Positions 1 to 6,356 of a DNA stretch of 7,417 bases are shown here, piece by piece. The notes under the pieces are model-generated. The model did no database searches. It saw nothing but the letters and a program-made list of their open reading frames with translations, and was not told the origin of the DNA. Every line of letters starts with the position of its first letter. Positions within the stretch are counted from its first letter, which is position 1. Source of the DNA: Mailhella sp. (GTDB taxonomy: Bacteria; Desulfobacterota; Desulfovibrionia; Desulfovibrionales; Desulfovibrionaceae); contig JAKSQA010000045.1 in assembly GCA_024404335.1 (NCBI GenBank), positions 1 to 7,417 of the forward strand, in the 5' to 3' direction. The translations under genes were made by a program, and so were the position numbers.

Positions 1-3000
1 TTCTCGGCTATCTGCTTCGCCACGGTCTTCGTATGCTTCTTCATCCTGAGGGCGCTGAAGTCCCCGAGGGGCAGCAGGGGCGAGGTCGGAAGGCTCAACG
101 CGTGCCCGTACAGGGTGCGCTTCACCGCCGAGGAGAGGAACACGGCCTCCGAGGCTCGTGTGATCCCCACATAGAGGAGCCTTTCCTCCTCGTCGCGTGC
201 GGGGGCTTCGAAATCCCCCGGCTTGCCGAGCAGGGCGTCCACGCCCCTGAACGGGAGCAGGCCGTCTTCTGCGCCGGGAATGAACACCGCCTTGAATTCA
301 AGACCCTTTGATGCGTGCAGGGTCATGAGCTGCACGAACTCCGCATTCTGCCTGACGGCGTCGATTTCCTGCTTCAGCGCGACATCGCGCAGCAGCGCCT
401 CCCAGCCTTCGAGCTCCTTCCATGCGAGGCGGAGCCGCCTGAAGGCGGCCGATTCCCCGAACAGGGGGTCGAAGCATTCCGCGGCTGCGGCGAGGACGGC
501 GTCAGGCCCCGCGGCCCAGGCTTCCGGAGTGACGGAGCCGAGCGGCTCGTCGGGTGCCGGCTTTCCGGGATTCCGCACGGCCATGGCCGCGAGCAGGGGG
601 AACTTTGAGAGGTCGAGCCCCGGCACGGGGCTTCCGGCTTCCGTCTTCCGCCGCAGGAAGCATGCCGCCCCCTGCAGCATGAGGGCCGCGCGCTCGTCGG
701 CCCAGAAGGCCTCGGTCTCAGGGGCGGCGCAGGGAATGCCGCGTTTTTCCAGAGCGGCCCTGATGGGCGGTATGAGGGCCTTTATCCGGCAGAGCACGGC
801 GATGTCGCCGGGGCTGCACGATCCGGATTCCAGATGGCATCCGGCGGCGCTCTCACGGCGGTCGGCCTGCAGATGCGAGGTGCCGCCTATGAGCATGGCG
901 ATGCGGTCGGCTATCCATGCGGCCTCGCGTTCGGCGGTGGGGCTTTCCATCCACTGGAGCGTCGACATGAGCCCGGCGGCCGACGTGAGGGGGCCGCAGG
1001 CTCCGCGGCCCGCAAGGGTGCTGCGCCCCGCCTGGAGGATGGCGTCGGCCGAGCGGTGGCTCTCGGTCATGCCGAGCACGGAGAGGCCGGGCCAGCATTC
1101 CCGGAGGGCCTCCTCGATGTGTGCGTCGGCCCCGCGGAACCCGTAGATCGACTGGTCCGGGTCGCCTATGCCGAAGAACCCGCTTCCGTCGGAGGGAAGC
1201 AGGGCGAAGAGCACCTCCTTCTGCAGGGGGGAGAGGTCCTGCACCTCGTCGACGAGCAGATGGCTCCACGGCCCCCGGTCGGACGTCCGCCCCCGCAGTG
1301 CGGCAAGCCATGATTCGGGCAGGTCGGTGTAGTCGGCAAGGCCGCGCTGCTTCTTCCATGCGGAGTAGGCGGTCAGAAGGGGCCTGAGTCCGGCAGGTAC
1401 GGAGAGCGTCTCCCGCGCGAATTCCAGTCTGTCGTACAGGCGTGACGCCTCCCTTCCGGAGGCCTGCGGGCATGCGGCCTCGAAGGCGCGCCGGGCGCCC
1501 TCCTCGGTGAGGATGACGGGCTTCTCTCCGCTGAGCGACTCGAGGGCGAGGGCGTGCATGGTGTCGATGGCGGGGAGGTCGTGGTCCCTGCCGAGGGCGC
1601 TCTTCAGGCGGGAGCGCATTTCCTCGGCGGCCCTTCTCGTGAAGGTGACGGCGGCTATCTCCGAGGCGGGGACGCCTTCGCCGAGCAGGCGGAGGATTCT
1701 GCCGATGAGCGTGCGGGTCTTGCCGGCGCCGGGCCCGGCTATGACGAGCACAGGGCCGGGGCCTGCGTCGATGGCGGCCTGCTGCGGCGCGGAGAAGGCA
1801 TCCTTCGCCCATGCCGCGGCCCCCGAGGGGCGCTTCGGCGCCTGGCCTGCGGCCCTGCTGCTGCGTGCGGGGAGCTCGGTTCCTCCGGGCACGGCGGATT
1901 CCGCGGGGAGGGGCCTGCGGCGTGCCGCGGGAACGCCCTCCATGAGCGACGGCCTGTTCTCCGCGTCTTCGAAGATCCTGATCACGCCGTATTCGCCGTC
2001 GTAGCCGCCCTTTCTGATGACCATGCCCGCGCGCATGCGCCGGACGGCCTCGCCGAGTTCGGGCCAGGCGGAGCCGAGGTCGGATTCCGGGACATCCTGA
2101 AGGATGGCCGTCTCCGGGCCGAATGTATGCAGACGCGAGGCGTAGCGCTCCTGCGCCTTTTTCGTCTTCGGGCCGCAGTGCAGCAGCTCGCCGATGATCT
2201 CGGGCAGGGGGATGAGCGAGTCGAAGTCCCTGCCCGGAGCGGGGGGCTCGGTGCGGTCGGAAAGCTCGAGCACGCGGTGCAGCACGCCCACGGTGAGGGG
2301 CTTGCCGCATACGGGGCAGATGTTGCCGAGCCTCATGCACTCGGCGGGTTCGAGCATCACGCCGCAGGCACGGTGGCCGTCGAGATGGTACTTCCCTTCT
2401 TCGGGGAAGAACTCGAGCGTTCCCATGTAGCGCGTGGGGCCTTCCCTGCCCTGCAGGGCGTCGAAGATGCCGGCGTATGACTGCGCGCCGTCGAAGACGG
2501 TGGCCTCCCTGGCGAGGTTCTCGCCGGAATGGGCATCGGAGCTGGAGGTGAGGCGCAGCCTGTCGAGATGGCTCCAGCAGCGGTTCATGTCGGGGTCGGA
2601 GGAAAGCCCGGTCTCTGCTGCGAAGATATGGGGGGCCAGGTCGCCGAAGCATTCCTCCAGACTGTCGAAGCCAGACTTCGAGCCGAAGAGCGAGAACCAC
2701 GGCGTCCAGATATGGGCGGGGATCATGTATGCGCCGGGGATCTCCAGCACCATCTCCAGGAGGCTGCGCACGTCCAGACCCAGGATGGGGCGGCCGTCGG
2801 ACTTGAGGTTGCCTATGGCGCCGAGCTTCTCGCAGAAGGCGTCGGCGGCATCGAGGTCGGGCATGTAGACGAGGCTGTGCACCTTGCGGGTGCGGCCGTC
2901 CTTCTTGTAGATGGAGCTTATCTCGGCCTCGAGCATGAAGCGGGGAGCCCTGAGGGCCATGCCGGCCAGCTGGGGGATCTCCCGCCCGACATCCTCGAGG

Positions 3001-3212
3001 GAGAGGGGCTTCCTGAGCGCATACAGCCCGCTTTCCTCATCATATTCCAGGTTATCCCTGAGCTCGGCACGCCAGACGGGGTGTGTGAAGTCGCCGGTGG
3101 CGAGCACGTCGATGCCCTTCGCGCCGGCCCAGGCCGCGAGGTTGGGGATGGTGAGACGGGAACTGGTGGCCCGTGAGAAACGCGAATGGATGTGGAGGTC
3201 GGCTCGGAACAT
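1..3212 (-). CDS. EndoQ-like PHP nuclease fused to UvrD/Rep superfamily 1 helicase (3' end beyond window)
   Basis: The gene is open for 1070 codons from the ATG at 3212 to the window edge; I read the frame through and found no stop or frameshift. Residues 1-410 resemble Endonuclease Q (TIGR00375-type PHP proteins), which nicks DNA 5' of deaminated bases. Likely metal ligands are H7/H9 (DLHIHS), D41/H44 (GDFTH), E97, H167 (AHIWTPWF), E200 (ETGLSSDP) and D226/H228 (SDAH). A zinc site has C283, C292 and C299/C302 (CPVCGK), and GYDGEYG lies at 403-409. After an Ala/Pro/Arg-rich linker (about 420-470) comes a UvrD/Rep helicase: Q motif QQ 477-478, Walker A GPGAGKT 493-499, TFTRRAAEEM 523-532, TMHALAL 551-557, DEVQD 655-659, GDPDQSIYG 683-691, TLHASKGLEF from 964, and YVGITRA with R1019. 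This suggests ATP-driven 3'-5' unwinding coupled to lesion nicking in the cytoplasm; the coupling is inference. No other in-frame start exists nearby upstream, and no clear Shine-Dalgarno precedes the ATG. The C-terminus is not visible. Confidence 0.93.
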   Translation of the reverse strand, partial: MFRADLHIHSRFSRATSSRLTIPNLAAWAGAKGIDVLATGDFTHPVWRAELRDNLEYDEESGLYALRKPLSLEDVGREIPQLAGMALRAPRFMLEAEISSIYKKDGRTRKVHSLVYMPDLDAADAFCEKLGAIGNLKSDGRPILGLDVRSLLEMVLEIPGAYMIPAHIWTPWFSLFGSKSGFDSLEECFGDLAPHIFAAETGLSSDPDMNRCWSHLDRLRLTSSSDAHSGENLAREATVFDGAQSYAGIFDALQGREGPTRYMGTLEFFPEEGKYHLDGHRACGVMLEPAECMRLGNICPVCGKPLTVGVLHRVLELSDRTEPPAPGRDFDSLIPLPEIIGELLHCGPKTKKAQERYASRLHTFGPETAILQDVPESDLGSAWPELGEAVRRMRAGMVIRKGGYDGEYGVIRIFEDAENRPSLMEGVPAARRRPLPAESAVPGGTELPARSSRAAGQAPKRPSGAAAWAKDAFSAPQQAAIDAGPGPVLVIAGPGAGKTRTLIGRILRLLGEGVPASEIAAVTFTRRAAEEMRSRLKSALGRDHDLPAIDTMHALALESLSGEKPVILTEEGARRAFEAACPQASGREASRLYDRLEFARETLSVPAGLRPLLTAYSAWKKQRGLADYTDLPESWLAALRGRTSDRGPWSHLLVDEVQDLSPLQKEVLFALLPSDGSGFFGIGDPDQSIYGFRGADAHIEEALRECWPGLSVLGMTESHRSADAILQAGRSTLAGRGACGPLTSAAGLMSTLQWMESPTAEREAAWIADRIAMLIGGTSHLQADRRESAAGCHLESGSCSPGDIAVLCRIKALIPPIRAALEKRGIPCAAPETEAFWADERAALMLQGAACFLRRKTEAGSPVPGLDLSKFPLLAAMAVRNPGKPAPDEPLGSVTPEAWAAGPDAVLAAAAECFDPLFGESAAFRRLRLAWKELEGWEALLRDVALKQEIDAVRQNAEFVQLMTLHASKGLEFKAVFIPGAEDGLLPFRGVDALLGKPGDFEAPARDEEERLLYVGITRASEAVFLSSAVKRTLYGHALSLPTSPLLPLGDFSALRMKKHTKTVAKQIAE

Positions 3213-3235
3213 GGTGGGCTCGCTGTCGGTATCAT

Positions 3236-3264
3236 GCCGGGCCTGCCGTGCGGGCCTGGCTTTT
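3236..3264. promoter_or_regulatory. GC-rich hairpin in the leader of the nuclease-helicase gene
   Basis: Arms 3236-3246 and 3250-3260 form an 11-bp stem (two G-T pairs when read on the plus strand) around a 3-base loop, followed on the plus strand by TTTT at 3261-3264. On the plus strand it looks like a weak intrinsic terminator that would stop antisense transcription leaving the nuclease-helicase gene. On the minus strand it lies 23 bases before the ATG, inside the likely 5' leader, where it could affect translation. Which role applies, if any, cannot be told from sequence. Confidence 0.4.
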
Positions 3265-3279
3265 CCCTGGGATTTCCTG

Positions 3280-3285
3280 TTTAAT
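3280..3285 (+). promoter_or_regulatory. possible -10 box for the methyltransferase gene
   Basis: TTTAAT matches the sigma-70 -10 consensus at five of six positions. The DNA 16-18 bases upstream is a poor -35. A TTGACG at 3295-3300 looks like a -35, but has no acceptable -10 at 16-18 bases. Transcription from this -10 would start near 3292 and place the 3299-3327 hairpin in the leader. Weak call. Confidence 0.25.
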
Positions 3286-3298
3286 CGGAACGGCTTGA

Positions 3299-3327
3299 CG
3301 CCGCGGGAGAAGCATACCCCCGCGGCG
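3299..3327. promoter_or_regulatory. perfect 9-bp inverted repeat upstream of the methyltransferase
   Basis: CGCCGCGGG at 3299-3307 and CCCGCGGCG at 3319-3327 are exact reverse complements separated by 11 bases. The repeat ends 13 bases before the Shine-Dalgarno GAGGAG (3341-3346). It could be an operator for a dimeric regulator in this divergent region, or an RNA hairpin in the methyltransferase leader. No T-run follows, so it is not an ordinary terminator. Confidence 0.45.
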
Positions 3328-3353
3328 CGGCAGGCGCAACGAGGAGAACGCAG

Positions 3354-4079
3354 GTGGAAGAGGATGGACGTATCATGGAGGCGCGCAGGCGCTTCCCGGC
3401 AGGCCTGGTGCAGCCGGAGGGAAGCTACCGCTTCAGCGCCGATGCGCTGCTGCTTGCGGAATTCGCCGCTGAACAGGGGGGCGGAGCCGAGGCTTCGTTC
3501 GCCGACATCGGCAGCGGCTGCGGTGCGGTCGCCCTGGCGCTTCTGCTGAAGGGAGAGGGCCGGCTCGGCGTAGGCCTCGAGCTGCTCCGGCCTTCGGCTG
3601 CGGCTGCGGAGGAGAATGCGGCACTGCTCGGCCTGGAGGGCCGGTTCCGCATGGAGCGGGGCGATGCGGGCGACACGGCATGCCTGCGGGCGATGCGCCG
3701 TGCGCTTGCGGATATGCTCGGGAATCCGGAATGCCTGCCGCTGTTCGATGCCGTGGTGTGCAACCCGCCGTGGAGGCTTGCGGGGGCCGGGCGCATTCCG
3801 CCGTCGGATGCCCGCCGCACGGCCCTGTTCGGAGACGGGGAGACCTTCGGCATATTCTTCCGCGCCGCGGATGCGGTCCTGCGGCAGGGCGGGGCGCTGT
3901 ACGCCGTCGCCGGTGCGGAGCGCACGGCCGACCTGCTGGCGGCGCTCCCGCAGCGGATGCGCCCGGAGCTGCTGCGCCTTGTCTTCACGAAGAAGGATTC
4001 CCCGGCGGAATTCGTGCTGCTGAAGGCCGTGAAGAACGGCAGGAAGATGCTCCGCGTGGAGGCGTCGCAGGCAGACTGA
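3354..4079 (+). CDS. SAM-dependent methyltransferase, TrmN6/YfiC-like (COG4123 type)
   Basis: This 241-residue protein is close to the usual length for the TrmN6/YfiC family, whose E. coli member methylates N6 of A37 in tRNA-Val. An N-terminal segment (FSADALLLAEF) matches the family's 'D-LLLA' stretch. The SAM-binding motif I is DIGSGCG at 51-57. The N6-adenine catalytic motif is NPPW at 137-140, with Trp in place of the more common Tyr or Phe. The C-terminal end (VFTKKDSPAEFVLLKAVKNGR) matches the family's closing strand. The start is GTG at 3354, chosen because GAGGAG at 3341-3346 is spaced seven bases from it; an in-frame ATG at 3375 is possible but lacks as good a ribosome site. The gene diverges from the nuclease-helicase gene and converges on the HIT-HU unit. 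Substrate is inferred from family; an rRNA or protein target is possible. Confidence 0.85.
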   Translation: MEEDGRIMEARRRFPAGLVQPEGSYRFSADALLLAEFAAEQGGGAEASFADIGSGCGAVALALLLKGEGRLGVGLELLRPSAAAAEENAALLGLEGRFRMERGDAGDTACLRAMRRALADMLGNPECLPLFDAVVCNPPWRLAGAGRIPPSDARRTALFGDGETFGIFFRAADAVLRQGGALYAVAGAERTADLLAALPQRMRPELLRLVFTKKDSPAEFVLLKAVKNGRKMLRVEASQAD

Positions 4080-4320
4080 GCGGATCAGCGCCATCGGCGT
4101 CCACCGTGCTCTGCGCCTTCCGGATCAGGGCCGAGGGCTCGGCGCACGGCATGGGCATTCCGAACGCATCATCCGATGAGAATCCGGGGGAAGCCCCGAA
4201 ACGAAGGGGCCGTATCACCGGTATCTCATCTGACGGCTCATTGGAGCTGATGACACCTGAAGGGCTTGAAGCGTTTTTCGAGGGACACTCGACGTCCAGG
4301 GTGCATCGGAGCTCCGGCCG
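4080..4320. other. gene-poor stretch with a possible coding relic
   Basis: No convincing gene is seen between the methyltransferase stop and the terminator. One plus-strand frame (from ATG 4151) carries GRITGISSDGSLELMTPEG followed by LEAFFEGH. To my eye this resembles the small C-terminal beta domain of biotin-protein ligases (G-I-x2-x-G-x-L-x-L, then a short G motif). It has no upstream ligase domain, no good ribosome site, and no stop before the terminator; third positions are clearly less GC-rich than in neighbouring genes. It may be a decayed fragment, acquired DNA or chance. The stretch also has an 11-of-12 direct repeat (4081-4092 and 4121-4132) and a short hairpin GCCGA/TCGGC at about 4131-4144. 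Confidence 0.3.
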
Positions 4321-4321
4321 G

Positions 4322-4350
4322 AAAAAAAGACCTGCCGGAGCAGGTCTTTT
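4322..4350. terminator. bidirectional intrinsic terminator between convergent genes
   Basis: A perfect 7-bp stem GACCTGC (4329-4335) / GCAGGTC (4340-4346) with loop CGGA is flanked by seven A on the left and four T on the right; four A-T pairs can extend the stem. Read on the minus strand it ends in seven T and lies 27 bases after the HU/IHF stop. Read on the plus strand it ends in four T and can stop methyltransferase transcription. Confidence 0.9.
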
Positions 4351-4376
4351 CATATCGGGGAGCTGGGCCGTTCCTA

Positions 4377-4682
4377 TCAGTCGGCGTCTTCGCCGTTGAG
4401 CTCCATGCGGAACTTGCGGGAAAGGCGGAAGACCACGACCTTGCGGGCGGGCAGGGTGATGGACTCGTCGGTCTGGGGGTTGCGGCCTTTGCGCTCCTGC
4501 TGGGCCTAGGCCTCGAACTTGCCGAAGCCGCTGATGAGGAGGGTGTTGTCCGTCTTGATGGCATCCTTCATGAGCTCGAGGAGGTCTTCGACGACATCCT
4601 TGACGGCCATGCGGTTCTTATCGAGCGTATTGTCGGTGTATATGGCCTCGACGATGTCGGCCTTGGTGAGGGCTTTGTTCAT
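4377..4682 (-). pseudogene. HU/IHF-family DNA-bending protein gene interrupted by an in-frame amber codon
   Basis: HU/IHF proteins are dimeric nucleoid proteins that bend DNA with paired beta arms. The frame starts at ATG 4682, with AGGAG at 4692-4696 upstream, and reads MNKALTKADIVEAIY... to GFGKFEA (residue 58). Codon 59 is TAG (4506-4508). The same frame then continues without any shift for 42 codons to TGA at 4377-4379. That part holds the DNA-intercalating arm signature GRNPQT and the closing ITLPARKVVVFRL...FRMELN. Total length, 101 codons, is normal for the family. The lesion falls at the base of the arm, so the 58-residue product would have the dimerisation helices but no DNA-bending arm. 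No start codon after the TAG could rescue the second half except a late ATG. No further decay is visible, so this may be a recent mutation, a sequence error or a suppressed/recoded codon. It follows the HIT gene by 31 bases, probably co-transcribed. Confidence 0.9.
4503..4512. repeat. perfect 10-bp palindrome containing the amber codon
   Basis: GGCCTAGGCC is exactly self-complementary and holds the in-frame TAG of the HU/IHF gene at its centre. CTAG tetramers are scarce in many bacteria, so the site is mildly unusual, but it is short and may be chance. Confidence 0.5.
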
Positions 4683-4713
4683 TGTGCGGTTCTCCTGGAT
4701 GGTTGGAGTACGG

Positions 4714-5133
4714 TTACTTGCCGATGTTCGAGGATATCTGCGCGGCAAGGGCCTGCATCGCGGCGGTGTCGGGGTAGCTGCCCGGCTTCCAGGTCTCGAT
4801 GCCGTCGCCTTCGACGCGGGGAATGATGTGCCAGTGGAGATGGAAGACCGACTGGCCGGCTGCTGCGCCGTTGTTCTGGATGAGGTTGAACCCTTCGGCG
4901 CCCGTGGTCATGACGACGGCCGCGGCGACCTTCTGGATGGCGGCGAGAAGCGCGGATCCTTTTTCGGCAGGGAAGTCGAGAAGGCCGGAGCAGTGCTCCT
5001 TGGGGATCACCAGCGTGTGGCCGGGGCGTGCCGGGCCGAGGTCGAGGAAGGCCAGTACGTTTTCGTCTTCATATACTTTTGAGCAGGGGATGTCCCCGGA
5101 TGCTATGCGGCAGAATATGCAGGAATCGGACAT
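4714..5133 (-). CDS. HIT (histidine triad) family nucleotide hydrolase
   Basis: This 139-residue protein is full length for HinT-type HIT proteins, which hydrolyse nucleotide phosphoramidates such as AMP-lysine, or related nucleotides. CIFCRI at residues 5-10 gives the CxxC pair often binding zinc in this family. The central PGHTLVIPKEH segment is typical, and the histidine triad FHLHWHII places H98, H100 and H102, with H100 the expected nucleophile. The ATG at 5133 has GGAG five bases upstream. A longer frame from 5181 is rejected because its first codons fall in the predicted -10 box. It is the first gene of a unit with the HU/IHF gene. Physiological substrate unknown, as for most bacterial HIT proteins. 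Confidence 0.93.
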   Translation of the reverse strand: MSDSCIFCRIASGDIPCSKVYEDENVLAFLDLGPARPGHTLVIPKEHCSGLLDFPAEKGSALLAAIQKVAAAVVMTTGAEGFNLIQNNGAAAGQSVFHLHWHIIPRVEGDGIETWKPGSYPDTAAMQALAAQISSNIGK

Positions 5134-5174
5134 GTTTGCTCCGGATGTTTTACCGCCGGACGGGCGGGTGTGTC

Positions 5175-5203
5175 TTGTCATTGTAGATTCAAGCGATTAG
5201 AAC
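5175..5203 (+). promoter_or_regulatory. sigma-70 promoter for the radical SAM gene
   Basis: TTGTCA (5175-5180) matches the -35 consensus at five of six positions. It is followed after 17 bases by TAGAAC (5198-5203), four of six for a -10. A start near 5210 would give a short leader of about 24 bases containing the Shine-Dalgarno AGGAGG (5224-5229). The element lies almost entirely on the same DNA as the opposite HIT promoter. Confidence 0.55.
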
Positions 5204-5208
5204 ATCAA
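5180..5208 (-). promoter_or_regulatory. sigma-70 promoter for the HIT-HU unit
   Basis: On the minus strand TTGATG (5208-5203) and TACAAT (5185-5180) are separated by exactly 17 bases. Each is close to consensus. Transcription would start near 5173, leaving a leader of about 40 bases before the ATG at 5133. Confidence 0.7.
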
Positions 5209-5233
5209 GGGGTTTTCACCGTGAGGAGGGGAA

Positions 5234-6301
5234 ATGTCAAGGCCGCATGAGTTTTTTTCACGTCAGCCGGTGCGGAAATGTACCGTGCGCTTCGCGGTCG
5301 GTGCCGGGCTCCGGAGAAGCGACCGGATAGTGCCCGTGTTCCTCCCCTTTCAGGGATGTCCGGGCCGGTGCGTCTTCTGCGCCCAGGACAGGCAGACGGG
5401 AGGCGCGGGGGGATTCTCCCTCGATGCGGCGCTCGGCGCCGCGGCGCAGGCGCTTCGGGACTATGCCGCACGGGGGCTGAGCTGCGAGCTCGCCTTCTAC
5501 GGGGGCACGTTCACGGCGCTTCCTGCGGATGAGCGGCGCGGCTGCCTGGCCTTCCTCGACAGGGAAAGGGCCCTTGGCCATGTCTGCCGCGCCCGGTGCT
5601 CGACGCGCCCCGACGCCCTCGGTGATGATGCGGCGGACGAGCTTGCGGCGCATGGCATAGACCTTGTGGAGCTCGGCATCCAGAGCTTTTCCGATGAGGC
5701 GCTGGCCCTGTCCCGCCGGGGCTACGGAGCCGATGTGGCCGAGGAGGCCTGCCGCTTCCTGGCGGGGAGGGGGCTGGACTTCGGCATACAGCTTCTTCCC
5801 GGCATGCCCGGAAGCACGCCGGAGGTGTTTCTGAACGACGTGGAGACCGCGCTCGGCCTCCGGCCGGCGTGCCTGCGCTTCTACCCGTGCCTTGTCCCCG
5901 AGGGGACGGAGCTTGCCCGCCGCTACCGCGAGGGCAGCTACGCGCCGTGGAGCACGGAGACGACGGCGGAGACCCTGGGCGCGGCGCTGGCGTCGGCGTG
6001 GGAGAGGGGCGTGCCCGTGATACGGCTTTCCGTCGCGCCGGAGGGCATGTTCGATGCCGCCCTGCTTGCCGGGCCGCGGCACCCTGCGCTGGGGGCGCTT
6101 ATCCAGGCGGAGGCGCTTTTCCGCACCGTCGTGAAGGCCGCCGGAGATCTTGGAAGGCCCCCGGAAAGGCTTGCGCTCCCGCGGAGCTGCCAGGGCTTCG
6201 TCTTCGGCGACCGGGGCTCCATGAAGGCGCGCTGGAGCGCCCTGGGGCTTCCTCCGGGGAGCATCGTGTTCGAGGAAAGGGAGGACGGCAGGCTTTCCTG
6301 A
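5234..6301 (+). CDS. Elp3-like radical SAM protein without acetyltransferase domain
   Basis: The 355-residue protein is a radical SAM enzyme. CPGRCVFC gives the Cx3Cx2C iron-sulfur motif with C42, C46 and C49, preceded by the family phrase PVFLPFQGCPG. YGGTF at 89-93 corresponds to the SAM amino-group motif. LGIQSF (147-152), a following RRGY, PGMPG (189-193) and CLRFYPCLVPEGTEL match the Elp3 (COG1243) core order. Elp3 modifies the wobble uridine of tRNA using acetyl-CoA, but the C-terminal GNAT domain is absent: after the barrel only about 100 residues remain, ending with SCQGFVFGDRGS. The protein therefore fits a bacterial Elp3-related group of unknown reaction; tRNA or another RNA is a guess. 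The start at ATG 5234 is set by AGGAGG four bases before it. It runs divergently from the HIT gene and in the same direction as topA, but topA appears to have its own promoter. Confidence 0.85.
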   Translation: MSRPHEFFSRQPVRKCTVRFAVGAGLRRSDRIVPVFLPFQGCPGRCVFCAQDRQTGGAGGFSLDAALGAAAQALRDYAARGLSCELAFYGGTFTALPADERRGCLAFLDRERALGHVCRARCSTRPDALGDDAADELAAHGIDLVELGIQSFSDEALALSRRGYGADVAEEACRFLAGRGLDFGIQLLPGMPGSTPEVFLNDVETALGLRPACLRFYPCLVPEGTELARRYREGSYAPWSTETTAETLGAALASAWERGVPVIRLSVAPEGMFDAALLAGPRHPALGALIQAEALFRTVVKAAGDLGRPPERLALPRSCQGFVFGDRGSMKARWSALGLPPGSIVFEEREDGRLS

Positions 6302-6303
6302 AA

Positions 6304-6356
6304 GGGGCGCCCCCGGCGGATTCATGAAGCGCAGGGGCTTGACGCGCCCCCCTTTT
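6304..6356 (+). terminator. possible terminator after the radical SAM gene
   Basis: GGGGCGC (6304-6310), three bases after the stop, can pair with GCGCCCC (6344-6350). Two further C and TTTT (6353-6356) follow. The loop of about 33 bases is long, and the left arm is itself part of a 10-bp palindrome (6304-6313), so the structure is uncertain. The right arm and T-run fall in the spacer of the predicted topA promoter. Confidence 0.35.

Noticed and set aside
223..2480. Several long plus-strand open frames opposite the nuclease-helicase gene (307, 308 and 165 codons)
   Set aside because: They are antisense to a well-supported gene, show no domain, and have GC-driven compositions rich in Ala, Gly, Arg and Ser.
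853..2700. 615-codon open frame on the minus strand
   Set aside because: It is out of frame with the nuclease-helicase gene, which covers this whole span with all family motifs. Its translation is Arg/Pro/His-rich low-complexity sequence typical of shadow frames in high-GC DNA.
3295..3322. TTGACG at 3295-3300 as a -35 for the methyltransferase
   Set aside because: No acceptable -10 lies 16-18 bases downstream (that DNA is C/G-rich). The nearest A/T-rich hexamer, around GCATAC, is too close.
3985..4353. 122-codon minus-strand frame across the methyltransferase end and gene-poor stretch
   Set aside because: It starts downstream of the HU terminator stem, overlaps the end of the methyltransferase gene antisense, and has no family resemblance.
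5131..5181. N-terminally extended HIT protein starting at 5181
   Set aside because: The added 16 residues are unlike the family, and the start overlaps the predicted -10 box. ATG 5133 has its own ribosome site and starts right at the conserved CxxC segment.
5258..6325. 355-codon open frame on the minus strand opposite the radical SAM gene
   Set aside because: It is a complementary-strand shadow of a gene with clear Cx3Cx2C and Elp3 motifs; the translation is Arg/Pro-rich with no recognisable domain.
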